Shown here piece by piece: positions 43,912-53,358 of a stretch of DNA of 64,000 nucleotides (the stretch's first letter is position 1; the number at the start of each line of letters is the position of its first letter). A program made the translations under genes and the position numbers. Below the pieces are notes generated by a model that was not told the origin of the DNA, made no database searches, and was given only the letters and a program-made list of their open reading frames with translations. Source of the stretch: an uncultured Bacteroidales bacterium. GTDB lineage: Bacteria > Bacteroidota > Bacteroidia > Bacteroidales > UBA932. Location: assembly GCA_944326325.1 (NCBI GenBank), contig CALVDQ010000003.1, positions 98,291 to 162,290 on the forward strand, in the 5' to 3' direction.

Positions 43912-44982
43912 ATGACGAATATCCCTTCCCCGTCCGTTGCAGCGATGGCCTCATCGGTGAAAGGGGCGGAAAGAATAACGATAGTGACACACACCCATCC
44001 CGACGGGGACGCCATAGGAAGCGCCGCCGGTCTATACCATTACCTGAGGAGGGAAGGCAAGAAGGTTTCCATAGCGCTTAACGACAGGTATCCAGAGTCT
44101 CTTGCTTTCCTGACTTCCGGTCTCGGGGACGATATCCTGGTCTACGAAGACTCTCCCGCCAGGACTCTGGACGCAATAAGGGGAAGCGACCTGGTTTTCT
44201 GCCTAGATATGAACTCTTTCGTCAGGGCGGAATCCCTGGAAGACGCCCTGACGGGAAGCGGATGCAGGAAGATACTCATAGACCACCACCTGCATCCGGA
44301 TACAGGAATCTTCGATATCGTTTTTTCCGAAACGGAGATATCCTCCACATCCGAACTGCTTTACTACATACTCCTTTCCATGCCAGGCATTGAAGGCAAG
44401 GCCGCGAACCTTCCGGCAAGGACTGCCGAGGCCCTGCTGGCAGGCATGACCACCGACACGAACAATTTCGCGAACTCGGTCTATCCGTCAACCTTCAGGA
44501 TGGCCTCCGAGCTTCTTTCGGCCGGGGTCGACAGGAACGCAGTCCTGGCGAGGCTGTACCTCAGCTACAGGGAAAACAGGTTCAGGCTGCAGGGCGAACT
44601 TCTGAAAGACAACCTCAGGATAACATCCCGCGGAGTAGCCTACATGATAATAGACAAGGCCCTGGCCTGCCGCTATGACATACGTGAGGGAGAGACGGAA
44701 GGCTTCGTCAACCTGCCGCTGGGGATTGAAAGCGTACGCATGAGCCTGATGCTCAAGGAAGAAGATGACAAGTTCAGAGTTTCGATAAGGTCAAAGGCCG
44801 GAATTTCCGCAAACAGGTGCGCCTCCCTCTACTTCAACGGCGGAGGGCACGAGCTTGCCGCCGGAGGAAGGCTCGTCAAGGGCAAGGACATACCGGCGGA
44901 AGCAGGGGCAGCGGAAGCAGCGGCATACACGGAAAGCCGCACAGACGAATTTTTCAGACAGGAAGAAAATATGGATATATGA
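43912..44982 (+). CDS. nrnA: DHH-family bifunctional oligoribonuclease/PAP phosphatase (NrnA-like)
   Basis: A 356-residue phosphoesterase that degrades very short RNAs and dephosphorylates 3'-phosphoadenosine-5'-phosphate. The DHH domain has VTHTHPDGDAIGSAAGL, CLDMNSF and the signature DHHLHPD near residue 124. The C-terminal DHHA1 domain has GGGHELAAGG. Metal ligands are all present. Its stop overlaps the start of the FKBP gene (ATGA at 44979-44982). Confidence 0.9.
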   Translation: MTNIPSPSVAAMASSVKGAERITIVTHTHPDGDAIGSAAGLYHYLRREGKKVSIALNDRYPESLAFLTSGLGDDILVYEDSPARTLDAIRGSDLVFCLDMNSFVRAESLEDALTGSGCRKILIDHHLHPDTGIFDIVFSETEISSTSELLYYILLSMPGIEGKAANLPARTAEALLAGMTTDTNNFANSVYPSTFRMASELLSAGVDRNAVLARLYLSYRENRFRLQGELLKDNLRITSRGVAYMIIDKALACRYDIREGETEGFVNLPLGIESVRMSLMLKEEDDKFRVSIRSKAGISANRCASLYFNGGGHELAAGGRLVKGKDIPAEAGAAEAAAYTESRTDEFFRQEENMDI

Positions 44983-45533
44983 AACGTCTCACGAGATACA
45001 TTGCACTGGCGGCCGCAGCCGCCATCCTGGTCCCTGGCTGCAAGAAACAGAGCCTTGAGTCGACCTATTCCTCGCAGGAAGACAGCATAGATTCCTTCAT
45101 TGAAAGCATGGAGAGCCAGGATCCTGCGCCCAGAGTAGTGCATAACGGAGGATCGAACAGGATCGTACTTACGGAAGGCACAGGAGATGAACTCAGGGAA
45201 GGAGGACAGGTCTCGTTCTACTACGCCGGATATACATTCAGCGGGAGCGAGCCGAGCGCCGGCAGCCTTTTCGCCACGAACAGGGAGGAGACAGCCACTG
45301 AAAGCAACTGGACACTCACATCCCCGGACTACAGCATACTGACACTGACCCTGGGAGATGAGGCGCAGCTTATAGAAGGTCTCCGGCTCGGGCTTGAAGG
45401 AGTGAAGGGCGGGGAAATCTGCTACATAGTGTTCTCCGGGAAATACGGTTTCGGAGACAAGATCATTGGAGGCATACCGGCGAACTCAGCCCTCATATTC
45501 CAGGTGTGGGTCGAGAGCCTGACCAACGACTGA
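44979..45533 (+). CDS. FKBP-type peptidyl-prolyl isomerase lipoprotein
   Basis: A 184-residue lipoprotein with lipobox LVPGC near residue 21. A FKBP-like domain spans about residues 60-184 (GGQVSFYYAGYTF, then LIEGLRLGLEGVKGGEICYIVFSGKYGFGDKIIGGIPANSALIFQVWV). Such proteins assist folding of envelope proteins. The start is fixed by the ATGA overlap with nrnA. A second, larger FKBP lipoprotein follows after 36 bp with its own -7 box. Confidence 0.87.
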   Translation: MKRLTRYIALAAAAAILVPGCKKQSLESTYSSQEDSIDSFIESMESQDPAPRVVHNGGSNRIVLTEGTGDELREGGQVSFYYAGYTFSGSEPSAGSLFATNREETATESNWTLTSPDYSILTLTLGDEAQLIEGLRLGLEGVKGGEICYIVFSGKYGFGDKIIGGIPANSALIFQVWVESLTND

Positions 45534-45543
45534 GAATTTTACG

Positions 45544-45551
45544 TATTTTTG
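45544..45551 (+). promoter_or_regulatory. -7 box of the second FKBP lipoprotein gene
   Basis: TATTTTTG, 18 bp before the ATG at 45570; no -33 box recognised. Confidence 0.4.
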
Positions 45552-45569
45552 CACACAAAAAGATAGAAG

Positions 45570-46625
45570 ATGAAATTCAGTTTTTTTACATCAGCCTTTC
45601 TGTCCGTCGTTCTGCTCGGCAGCTGCGCCGTGGAAGTGGACACTCCGGCCAACGAAGACGAGAAAATGTACCTTGAGGCGTGGATTCACACCCATCATCC
45701 TGATGCCGAAAGGCAGGGAATGGGCATCTATGTCCTGAGCGAGACGGAAGGCGACGGGGAAAAGTCCATAACGATGCCGTGCTATGCCATGGTCACCTAC
45801 ACCACCAGGGACCTCGACGGCAATGTCACGGCGACATCCGACTCCCTCGTAGCCAGACAGACAGGAGACTACAACAAGTCATACTATTACGGACCGCGAG
45901 TGTGGAACGTAAGCGAGAATTCCATTTCCAAAGGGCTTGAAGACATGGTCGCAGGCATGACGGAAGGCGGCTCGAAAGAAGCGGTGATTCCAGGCTGGCT
46001 ACTGACCTACAACAGGTACGGGAGCGAAGAGGAGTATATGTCGGAAGTGACAGGGAACAGCCATGTCATTTATACCGTAAGGCTCGAGGAGGTCACCGAT
46101 GACATCATGCAGTGGCAGACAGACAGTATAGAGAACTACATCAGTAAGAACTATACAGGGTCGAATGCTCCGGAGCGGATATTCGAAGGCTTCTACTTCA
46201 GTTCGGAAGCCGGCACGGACACGTCCGGGGATACATCCGGAGACGGGACCGGGGATGAGCCGTCTGCTGAAGATATGCACAAGGACACAACGGTCTATAT
46301 AAACTACACCGGGAAACTCCTGAACGGCCAGGTATTTGACACGACATCCGAAAGGATAGCCAAGGACAACAATATCTATGACAGTTCCAGGACATACGCT
46401 CCGGTAGAAGTGACCATGTCCTCGGATTCTACCGCAGTAAAGCTGGACGGCAACAGTGTCATAAGCGGTTTCACAAGCACCATCTGGAGGATGGCCCCGA
46501 TGGAGAAAGGTACCGGAATCTTCTATTCCCAGCTTGGATACGGGACTTCAGGCAGCGGCTCCCTTATACCAGAATATGCACCGCTGATATTCGAGATAGA
46601 ACTTGTTGAGAACCCGGAAGAATAG
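45570..46625 (+). CDS. Tandem FKBP-type isomerase lipoprotein
   Basis: A 351-residue lipoprotein (lipobox LLGSC near residue 19) with two FKBP-like modules. The N-terminal one (about 65-180) is divergent: ISKGLEDMVAGMTEGGSKEAVIPGWLLTYNRYG. After a Thr/Ser/Gly/Asp-rich linker (near 215-235), the C-terminal one is more typical: VYINYTGKLLNGQVFDTT and VISGFTSTIWRMAPMEKGTG. Substrate-site residues of the first module look incomplete, so it may bind rather than isomerise. MATE follows after 8 bp. Confidence 0.82.
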   Translation: MKFSFFTSAFLSVVLLGSCAVEVDTPANEDEKMYLEAWIHTHHPDAERQGMGIYVLSETEGDGEKSITMPCYAMVTYTTRDLDGNVTATSDSLVARQTGDYNKSYYYGPRVWNVSENSISKGLEDMVAGMTEGGSKEAVIPGWLLTYNRYGSEEEYMSEVTGNSHVIYTVRLEEVTDDIMQWQTDSIENYISKNYTGSNAPERIFEGFYFSSEAGTDTSGDTSGDGTGDEPSAEDMHKDTTVYINYTGKLLNGQVFDTTSERIAKDNNIYDSSRTYAPVEVTMSSDSTAVKLDGNSVISGFTSTIWRMAPMEKGTGIFYSQLGYGTSGSGSLIPEYAPLIFEIELVENPEE

Positions 46626-46633
46626 GAGGCAGG

Positions 46634-48022
46634 ATGGCAGTCAACAATGCAGTTCCATTAGAATTAGGCACAGAGAACATAGGGAAGCTCCTGATGAAAT
46701 ATGCCGGCCCGGCAATCATCGCGATGACGGCATCGTCTCTCTACAACATGATAGACAGCATCTTCATCGGGCACGGTGTCGGGCCGCTGGCCATATCGGG
46801 TCTGGCGGTAACTTTCCCGCTGATGAACCTGTCGGCGGCATTCGGCTCACTGATCGGGGTAGGTGCAAGTACGATCATGTCCGTTCTTCTGGGGCAGAAG
46901 AACTACGAGGTGGCGAACAAGGTACTTGGGAACGTCGTTGTCCTCAACATGATCATAGGTCTTGTATTCATGGGAGTCGCACTGACATTCCTCGACCCTA
47001 TCCTGTATTTCTTCGGCGCGAGCGAAAACACAATAGCGTATGCCCGCGAATACATGCAGGTCATCCTTTACGGGAATATCGTCACGCATCTGTATCTCGG
47101 CCTGAACAACCAGCTGAGGGCTTCGGGGAACCCGAAAATGGCCATGTACCTGACTATCATGACAGTGGTACTTAACGCAGTCCTGGCTCCGGTCTTCATC
47201 TTCGCGCTCGGGATGGGCATAAGGGGAGCCGCACTTGCCACGGTCATCGCACAGCTGGTGGCCCTGGTGATAATACTCCGCTATTTCAGCGACCAGAGCA
47301 GGCTGCTCCACTTCCGCAAAGGCATATTCAAGATGGACCTCAGAATAGCAAGGGATTCGCTTTCCATCGGGCTGGCTCCGTTCCTCATGAACTCCGCCGC
47401 CTGCCTGGTGACACTTTTCATCAACCAGCAGCTGAAGAACTACAGCGGGGACCTTGCAATCGGAGCATACGGTATCGTAAACAGGATATCCTTCCTCTTC
47501 ATCATGATCAACATGGGGCTGAACCAGGGTATGCAGCCTATTGCAGGATACAACTACGGGGCAAGGAAATACTCGAGGGTAAAGGAAGTGTACAGGAAGA
47601 CCGTGAAATACGCCACTATGGTGGCCCTGGTCGGTTTCGTGGTATCCCTGGCGTTCCCTCATGCCGCTGTATCCGTATTCACTTCGGACACAGACCTTAA
47701 AGAGCTTGCGGCAAAGGGACTCGTGCTTATAAACCTGATGCTGCCTATCGTAGGCTTCCAGATGGTTACCACAAACCTTTTCCAGTGCCTCGGCATGATA
47801 AACAAGTCCATCATCCTGTCCATGTCCAGGCAGCTTCTCTTCCTTCTTCCGATGCTGTATATCATGCCTATGTTCCTGGGAGCCAAAGGTGTCTGGATAT
47901 CATTCCCTATTTCCGACTTTTTTGCGGCCCTGGTGACGTTCATAATGCTGATGGGACTGATGAAGAAGCTCAGGAAACTTAACGACGGTGACGACCCTAC
48001 GATTCTCGGAAGCAAACTTTAG
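46634..48022 (+). CDS. MATE family efflux transporter
   Basis: Multidrug and toxin extrusion antiporter (462 residues, 12 helices). The N-terminal half has MKYAGPAIIAMTASSLYNMIDSIFIGHGVG, and the pseudo-symmetric second half has MNSAACLVTLFINQQLKNY and GLNQGMQPIAGYNYGARKYSRVKEV, typical of MATE. It exports cationic drugs or metabolites against Na+ or H+. The next gene, a Cmk-like kinase, starts 13 bp after the stop. The natural substrate is unknown. Confidence 0.92.
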   Translation: MAVNNAVPLELGTENIGKLLMKYAGPAIIAMTASSLYNMIDSIFIGHGVGPLAISGLAVTFPLMNLSAAFGSLIGVGASTIMSVLLGQKNYEVANKVLGNVVVLNMIIGLVFMGVALTFLDPILYFFGASENTIAYAREYMQVILYGNIVTHLYLGLNNQLRASGNPKMAMYLTIMTVVLNAVLAPVFIFALGMGIRGAALATVIAQLVALVIILRYFSDQSRLLHFRKGIFKMDLRIARDSLSIGLAPFLMNSAACLVTLFINQQLKNYSGDLAIGAYGIVNRISFLFIMINMGLNQGMQPIAGYNYGARKYSRVKEVYRKTVKYATMVALVGFVVSLAFPHAAVSVFTSDTDLKELAAKGLVLINLMLPIVGFQMVTTNLFQCLGMINKSIILSMSRQLLFLLPMLYIMPMFLGAKGVWISFPISDFFAALVTFIMLMGLMKKLRKLNDGDDPTILGSKL

Positions 48023-48035
48023 AAGAAAAGATATC

Positions 48036-48662
48036 ATGAAGGACAAGATAATCATAAATGTAGGCCGGCAGTTCGGCAGTGGAGGCAAACTGGTTGCCCT
48101 GGAACTGGGCAGGAAGCTCGGCATCAATGTCTATGACAACGAACTCATCACCAAGGCGGCGGAATCCAGCGGGTTCAGTCCGGAAGTATTCAAGATAAAG
48201 GACGAGAAAAGGAACCTCTTCCCCGTATCGTCGTTCTTCGCCACTCCATTCGGGAATCCGAAGAACTTCATAAACGGCGAAAACCTGTTCCAGATACAGA
48301 GTTCGGTAATCAGGGACATCGCGGAAAAGGAATCCGCCGTAATAGTGGGGCGGTGCGCAGACTACATATTACGCGACATGGACTGCAAGATTGACGTATT
48401 CATCACAGCTCCGGTAGAGGACAGGATACGCAGGGTTATGGAAAGGATGGACCTGACCAGGGAGAAAGCCGGGGACCTGATCGCCAAGACTGACCGCAAA
48501 AGGGAGACCTACTACAACTACTATACTTTCGGAAACTGGGGTATGGCGTCCAACTACGACCTCTGCATCGACTCTTCCCTCCTCGGCATCGCGGAAACCG
48601 CAGACTATATCATCGATTTCGCCCGCAGGAAAGGAATAATACTTCATAAGGAGGGGGAATGA
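48036..48662 (+). CDS. Cytidylate kinase-like family protein
   Basis: A P-loop protein (208 residues) of the cytidylate-kinase-like family. NVGRQFGSGGKLVALELGRKLGINVYDNELI is the phosphate-binding region, with VIVGRCADYILRDMDCKIDVFI and a lid-like basic segment RIRRVMERMDLTREKAGDLIAKTDRKRETYYNYYTF. True CMP kinases differ in the CMP-binding insert, so the substrate may not be CMP. It lies between MATE and a serine hydrolase, and its stop overlaps the next start (ATGA, 48659-48662). Confidence 0.85.
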   Translation: MKDKIIINVGRQFGSGGKLVALELGRKLGINVYDNELITKAAESSGFSPEVFKIKDEKRNLFPVSSFFATPFGNPKNFINGENLFQIQSSVIRDIAEKESAVIVGRCADYILRDMDCKIDVFITAPVEDRIRRVMERMDLTREKAGDLIAKTDRKRETYYNYYTFGNWGMASNYDLCIDSSLLGIAETADYIIDFARRKGIILHKEGE

Positions 48663-49969
48663 GCCGGAAGAAACTGATAATACTGTCTCCGGTACTGCTA
48701 TGCGTTGCGCTGGCAGCCATTATCCTGCCCCTTTCATCCAGGTCCGAAGACAAGGACGTCCAGCCCCGGCCGGAACCCATATTCAAAAGTCTCAACGATA
48801 CCCTTACCAACGCCATGTCCGATATCCAGGGTCTGGGAGGTATGGACAGCATCATAGTGAAATACTTACGGCAATGGGAGATAAAGGGAGCCTCACTTGC
48901 AATCATGCGTAATGACTCCCTGCTGTACGCCAAGGGTTACGGATATGCCGATGAGGAAAAGGGTGAACCGATGACTCCAGGCCATATCCTCCGCATGGCT
49001 TCCGTGTCGAAGCTCATTACGGCGACAGGGATAATGGTGCTCCAGGAAAAGGGACTCCTGTCTCTGCAGGATACCGTATTCGGGCCACACGGAATACTGA
49101 ACGACTCCCTGTTCACGGCTTCAATCAGGGAAAAAAGCAAATTCGGGATCACCGTGGAGCAGCTTCTGAGACACAAGGGAGGCTTCACCAACGGACGCGG
49201 GGACCCGATGTTCTCCACACAGGACATCATCCGCCAGTTCGGACTGGACAGTGCTCCGGACCACGAAACTCTCGTGAGATGTGTACTGACCAGGCCTCTG
49301 GGATACCGGCCTGGAAGCTGGCAGAAATATTCCAATTTCGGATATCTTCTGCTTTCGATGATTATAGAAAAGGTCAGCGGGACAGACTACGAGACCTTCA
49401 TACAGGAAAACGTCCTCCGCCCTGCCGGATGCTGCGACATGCACATAGCCAACAACTATTACGAAGAAAAATACCCTAACGAAACCAGGTACTATATGCA
49501 CGAAGGCTCGAGCCTCTGCGAAGAATACAACCTGAGCGGAAGGATGGTCGAGAGATGTTACGGAGCGAATGACATCAGGGGACTTTCCGGAGCCGGGGCC
49601 TGGTGCGGCTCCCCTGCCGAACTGAGCAGATTCGTGGCCGCGATAGACGGGAAACCGGAAGTAGAAGACGTCATATCAGGGGAAAGCGTGGCTGCCATGA
49701 CCGAGTATTTCGACCCGGAAACCTACTCGCTCGGATGGAACGACACCAAGCCGGACGGGGAATGGACTAGGACAGGGACCCTCGGCGGCACCAGCGCCCT
49801 GGTCAAATATTTTCCGGACGGGGAATGCTGGATAATGATCACAAATACCAGCACATGGAAAGGCCCCGGCTTCACAAGGCATACCGAGGCCCTTTTCAGA
49901 CAATGCAGGCAACTCTACAGCCAGTCACTTCCAGAGAGAGACCTCTTCTCCTGCCGGTGCGGGTCATAA
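48659..49969 (+). CDS. Serine hydrolase of the class C beta-lactamase/DD-peptidase family
   Basis: A 436-residue exported or membrane-anchored enzyme with an N-terminal hydrophobic segment (IILSPVLLCVALAAIILPLS). The catalytic S-x-x-K is in MASVSKLITATG near residue 116, and the Y-x-N motif in KYSNFGYLL. The third element is probably RTGTLGGTSAL near residue 370. The family includes peptidoglycan-active and esterase enzymes; antibiotic hydrolysis cannot be assumed. The last 55 bases overlap the convergent buk gene. Confidence 0.87.
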   Translation: MSRKKLIILSPVLLCVALAAIILPLSSRSEDKDVQPRPEPIFKSLNDTLTNAMSDIQGLGGMDSIIVKYLRQWEIKGASLAIMRNDSLLYAKGYGYADEEKGEPMTPGHILRMASVSKLITATGIMVLQEKGLLSLQDTVFGPHGILNDSLFTASIREKSKFGITVEQLLRHKGGFTNGRGDPMFSTQDIIRQFGLDSAPDHETLVRCVLTRPLGYRPGSWQKYSNFGYLLLSMIIEKVSGTDYETFIQENVLRPAGCCDMHIANNYYEEKYPNETRYYMHEGSSLCEEYNLSGRMVERCYGANDIRGLSGAGAWCGSPAELSRFVAAIDGKPEVEDVISGESVAAMTEYFDPETYSLGWNDTKPDGEWTRTGTLGGTSALVKYFPDGECWIMITNTSTWKGPGFTRHTEALFRQCRQLYSQSLPERDLFSCRCGS

Positions 49970-51063
49970 TATTTCACTTCCGCCTCCCCTGAAAGTACGG
50001 CATAGCCGTATTCCGCAAGGGAATCCATCTCGTTTCCCCCGGGATACACGGCGACCGGGGCAATGAACGATACCCTCCGGGAAATTTTCTCCATCAACGG
50101 GGCATTGTGCGCGATCCCTCCTGTAAGGATTATCACGTCCACCTGCCCGCAGACATCAGTGGACAGGGCTGCAATATATTTCGCAATGCTCAGGCTGAAA
50201 CCCTCCAGGAAAAGTTTTGCGAAACTGTCTCCGGCATCGGCTCTGGAGACCACTTTCCTGAAGTCATTTGTACCGAAATACGAAACGGCACCGCCCTTCC
50301 CTACCAGCTTCTTCTTGATCTCATCCTTGGTATACTTCCCGCTGAAACACATTTCCACCAAAGGGAAGGCCGGAACAGTACCGGCACGTTCGGTACTCAG
50401 GGGACCGTCACCGCCAAGGGCATCATTCGTATCGATTATACGGCCTCCGCGATGCAATGTGACCGAAGTTCCTCCTCCTATATGCGCTACAATGGCTGTC
50501 ACATCTTTCTGCTTCAACCCTTTCGATTCCGCATAATGCCTCACGACTGCCCTTGAGTTCAGGGCATGACACAAAGGCCTGCGCGTAAACTCGGGGATAC
50601 CTCCAAGTTTTGCCTCCGGAAGCATTTCGTCAGCCATAGGCGGATCTGCCATATATGCCCTGCAGACTTCCCTGATACCGGCTTCCTTCCTTGCGCTGTT
50701 CACCAGTTCAGCTATATCGCAGGCAAGAAGTCCGGACAGGTTGCACGCATGGACACCGTTCCTGCACGCCCTGAGGGCATTTTCCAGGACTTCATTTATC
50801 TCATAGACCCCGGTCTCCATCGGAGTGACGAGACCGGACCTGGCCATGACCAGATCTATGTCTACGAGCCGGATGCCCTTTGACAAAAGAAACTCTGTAA
50901 TGGTAACAAGCCTAAGATGGCCCTGTTCCATTACAGAGTTATATCGGGATAATTTCTCCGTGCTGTGGAAGATGTTCTCTTCGAACACCTTCCTGCCGGA
51001 ATCATAATATCCTATCTTAGTCGAGGTCGATCCGGTATTGATTGCCAAAATCCTACCTGACAT
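49915..51063 (-). CDS. buk: Butyrate kinase
   Basis: Acetokinase-family enzyme (382 residues) making ATP from butyryl-phosphate or branched acyl-phosphates. It begins RILAINTGSTSTKIGYYD, with AHIGGGTSVTLHRGGRIIDTNDALGGDGPLSTERAG and VIILTGGIAHN, all typical of Buk rather than AckA. It is last in an ackA-ptb-buk operon, 6 bp after ptb. The downstream end overlaps the serine hydrolase gene. In Bacteroidales such pairs can serve isobutyrate/isovalerate formation from amino acids as well as butyrate. Confidence 0.93.
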   Translation of the reverse strand: MSGRILAINTGSTSTKIGYYDSGRKVFEENIFHSTEKLSRYNSVMEQGHLRLVTITEFLLSKGIRLVDIDLVMARSGLVTPMETGVYEINEVLENALRACRNGVHACNLSGLLACDIAELVNSARKEAGIREVCRAYMADPPMADEMLPEAKLGGIPEFTRRPLCHALNSRAVVRHYAESKGLKQKDVTAIVAHIGGGTSVTLHRGGRIIDTNDALGGDGPLSTERAGTVPAFPLVEMCFSGKYTKDEIKKKLVGKGGAVSYFGTNDFRKVVSRADAGDSFAKLFLEGFSLSIAKYIAALSTDVCGQVDVIILTGGIAHNAPLMEKISRRVSFIAPVAVYPGGNEMDSLAEYGYAVLSGEAEVKYYDPHRQEKRSLSGSDWL

Positions 51064-51069
51064 ACAGCA

Positions 51070-51978
51070 CTATTTGGCTGCCATTGCGGCTATCGCTATT
51101 GAATTCAGCTTGGTATCTATGCTGTCTGCACGGCTTGAAAGTACGCATGGTACCTTTGCGCCGACAACCATCCCGGCCTGTTTCACATCTGCGGCCAGTT
51201 TGGAGTTGGTCTTGTAGAAGACATTGGCAGACTCGATGTTAGGGAAGAGGAGACAGTCCGCATCCCCGGCAACCGGGCTGACGAGCTTCTTGATTTCCAC
51301 CGACTCCTGGTCGATGGCTACATCAAGGGCGAGAGGGCCGTCGGCTATACAGCCCTTTATCTCCCCGCGATCCACCTTCTTGGCAAGCACGGCAGCTTCC
51401 ACACAGGCCGGCATCTTCTCGAGCATCTGCTCCGTAGCCGCGATGATGGCTACCTTAGGAGTAGCTATCCCCATGGCATGGGCCGTATTGACCAGATAAC
51501 CGAGCATGGCCTTTTTCTGGCTGAGATCCGGAAGAGGAATCACGGCCATATCGCTGAGGAAAATGAGCTTGTGGTAATTCGGATTCTGGATCACGGAAAC
51601 ATGGCTCAGGACAGCCTTCGGAGGCAGAAGTCCGGTCTCCTTGTTCAGGATTGCCCTCATGAACTTGTCAGTGCTGCAGAGCCCCTTCATGAGGATATCC
51701 CCCATTCCCTGGTTCACCATGGTCACCGCCTGGGTTACGGCTGAGAGTTCCACAGGGTTATGGAGTACGCGGAACTTGTTTATATCGATATTCTCCTTCT
51801 CGCATTCTTCCTTGATGAGATTCTCGTCACCGACAAGGGTGGCGTCAATCATGCCGAGATCTACAGCCTTGCTTGCAGCGGAGATTGTATGCCCGTCCAC
51901 TGCCCAGGCCGCGATCATTCTTTTCTTCTCACCTCTGCCGGCAAGTTCGGCAAAGATATCTTCGAACTTTGTAAACAT
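51070..51978 (-). CDS. ptb: Phosphate butyryltransferase (phosphotransacylase family)
   Basis: Converts butyryl-CoA (or similar acyl-CoA) and phosphate to acyl-phosphate plus CoA (302 residues). Family features include IAAWAVDGHTISAASKAVDLGMIDATLVG at the N-terminus, MKGLCSTDKFMRAILNKETGLL, and DADCLLFPNIESANVFYKTNSKLA near the C-terminus. It lies 12 bp downstream of ackA and 6 bp upstream of buk. With buk it forms an ATP-yielding acyl-CoA exit. No separate phosphate acetyltransferase is beside ackA. Confidence 0.92.
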   Translation of the reverse strand: MFTKFEDIFAELAGRGEKKRMIAAWAVDGHTISAASKAVDLGMIDATLVGDENLIKEECEKENIDINKFRVLHNPVELSAVTQAVTMVNQGMGDILMKGLCSTDKFMRAILNKETGLLPPKAVLSHVSVIQNPNYHKLIFLSDMAVIPLPDLSQKKAMLGYLVNTAHAMGIATPKVAIIAATEQMLEKMPACVEAAVLAKKVDRGEIKGCIADGPLALDVAIDQESVEIKKLVSPVAGDADCLLFPNIESANVFYKTNSKLAADVKQAGMVVGAKVPCVLSSRADSIDTKLNSIAIAAMAAK

Positions 51979-51990
51979 CTTTATATGGAT

Positions 51991-53205
51991 TTATTGGTTA
52001 TTCTCGTTTACGATATGCATGGTATCCTGGGCTATCACAAGCTCTTCGTTGGTCGTTATGACTGCCACCTTGACTTTCGAGTCAGGAAGGGATATCAGGG
52101 TATCCTTGCCGGTGGCGACATTGGCCTCATAATCGAACTTGAGCCCGAGATAGGACAGGTTCTCGCATACCCTGCGGCGGAGACGGCTGTTGTTTTCCCC
52201 TATGCCGCCGGTAAAGACGATAAGGTCCACCCCGTTCATCACGGCAGTATACGCACCTATGTATTTGGTGATATCGTACACAAGCTTTTTCAATGTAAGC
52301 TTGGCCTTTCTGTCCCCGGAATTGGCGGCATCGTTAAGGTCACGGGCATCGGATGAGATGCAGGACAGGCCGAGGAATCCGCTCTTCTTGTTGAGCACAT
52401 TGTGTATCTCCTCTACAGACAGGTGCTCCCGCTCCTGGAGGAAGGTCACCACCTCCGGGTCAATGGAGCCGCATCTCGTTCCCATGATGATACCCTCGAG
52501 AGGCGTGAATCCCATGGACGTATCGATGGACTTGCCGTTGGCTATGGCCGTTATGGAGCTTCCGTTCCCGAGATGGCAGGTAATTATCTTGGAATTCTCG
52601 AGATCAAGTCCGGTGAACCTTGCGCCCTTCGCCGAAACATATTTGTGGCTGGTGCCGTGGAACCCGTACCTGCGTATCCTGTATTTTTCATAATACTCGT
52701 ACGGGAGAGCATACATATATGCGTACGCCGGCATGGTCTGGTGGAAGGCGGTATCGAACACGGCAACCTGCGGAACTGTAGGGAGGACTTCAGATACAGC
52801 CCTGATACCCAGCAGATTGGCCGGATTGTGCAGAGGTGCGATATCCGAGCATTTCTCGATCTGCGCTATCACGTCATCATCTATCAGCTTGCTGCAGAAG
52901 AACTCTTCCCCTCCGTGTACGACACGGTGTCCTACAGCCTCAATGTCCTCAAGAGTGGAAAGTACCCCGAACTCCTTGTCCAGCAAAGCCTCGAGCACGA
53001 CCTTGATACCGACAGTATGATCCGGTATCGGCATTTCCTTTACATATTTCTCTTTTCCGGTGGTCTGATGCTTGATACATCCGGCATCCATACCGATTCT
53101 TTCGACAAGGCCCTTGGCCATCAGGTCGAAGACTTCGTCACTCTTCATATCGAGAAGCTGATACTTCAAGGACGAACTTCCGCAATTCAATACAAGGATA
53201 ATCAT
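51991..53205 (-). CDS. ackA: Acetate kinase
   Basis: Forms ATP and acetate from acetyl-phosphate (404 residues). It has MIILVLNCGSSSLKYQLLDM, RYGFHGTSHKYV, HLGNGSSITAIANGKSIDTSMGFTPLEG and VFTGGIGENN, all signature AckA motifs. It is the first gene of an ackA-ptb-buk operon, which groups two acyl-phosphate kinases with a single phosphotransacylase. TAACTTTG at 53299-53292 is the likely -7 box. Confidence 0.96.
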   Translation of the reverse strand: MIILVLNCGSSSLKYQLLDMKSDEVFDLMAKGLVERIGMDAGCIKHQTTGKEKYVKEMPIPDHTVGIKVVLEALLDKEFGVLSTLEDIEAVGHRVVHGGEEFFCSKLIDDDVIAQIEKCSDIAPLHNPANLLGIRAVSEVLPTVPQVAVFDTAFHQTMPAYAYMYALPYEYYEKYRIRRYGFHGTSHKYVSAKGARFTGLDLENSKIITCHLGNGSSITAIANGKSIDTSMGFTPLEGIIMGTRCGSIDPEVVTFLQEREHLSVEEIHNVLNKKSGFLGLSCISSDARDLNDAANSGDRKAKLTLKKLVYDITKYIGAYTAVMNGVDLIVFTGGIGENNSRLRRRVCENLSYLGLKFDYEANVATGKDTLISLPDSKVKVAVITTNEELVIAQDTMHIVNENNQ

Positions 53206-53291
53206 ATTATATCATTAAAAACATTCCTTAAAAATCATTTCAGAAAATCCCCGGCAGTTTCAAAACTGTCACAAAAATTCCGTTATCAGCG

Positions 53292-53299
53292 CAAAGTTA
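53292..53299 (-). promoter_or_regulatory. -7 box of the ackA-ptb-buk operon
   Basis: TAACTTTG on the minus strand, 86 bp before the ackA ATG; no -33 box recognised. Confidence 0.45.
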
Positions 53300-53358
53300 T
53301 AAAAATAATGAGTATTTTAGCTGTTGTTTCTATATTTTATTGACTTAATTTTTCGACA

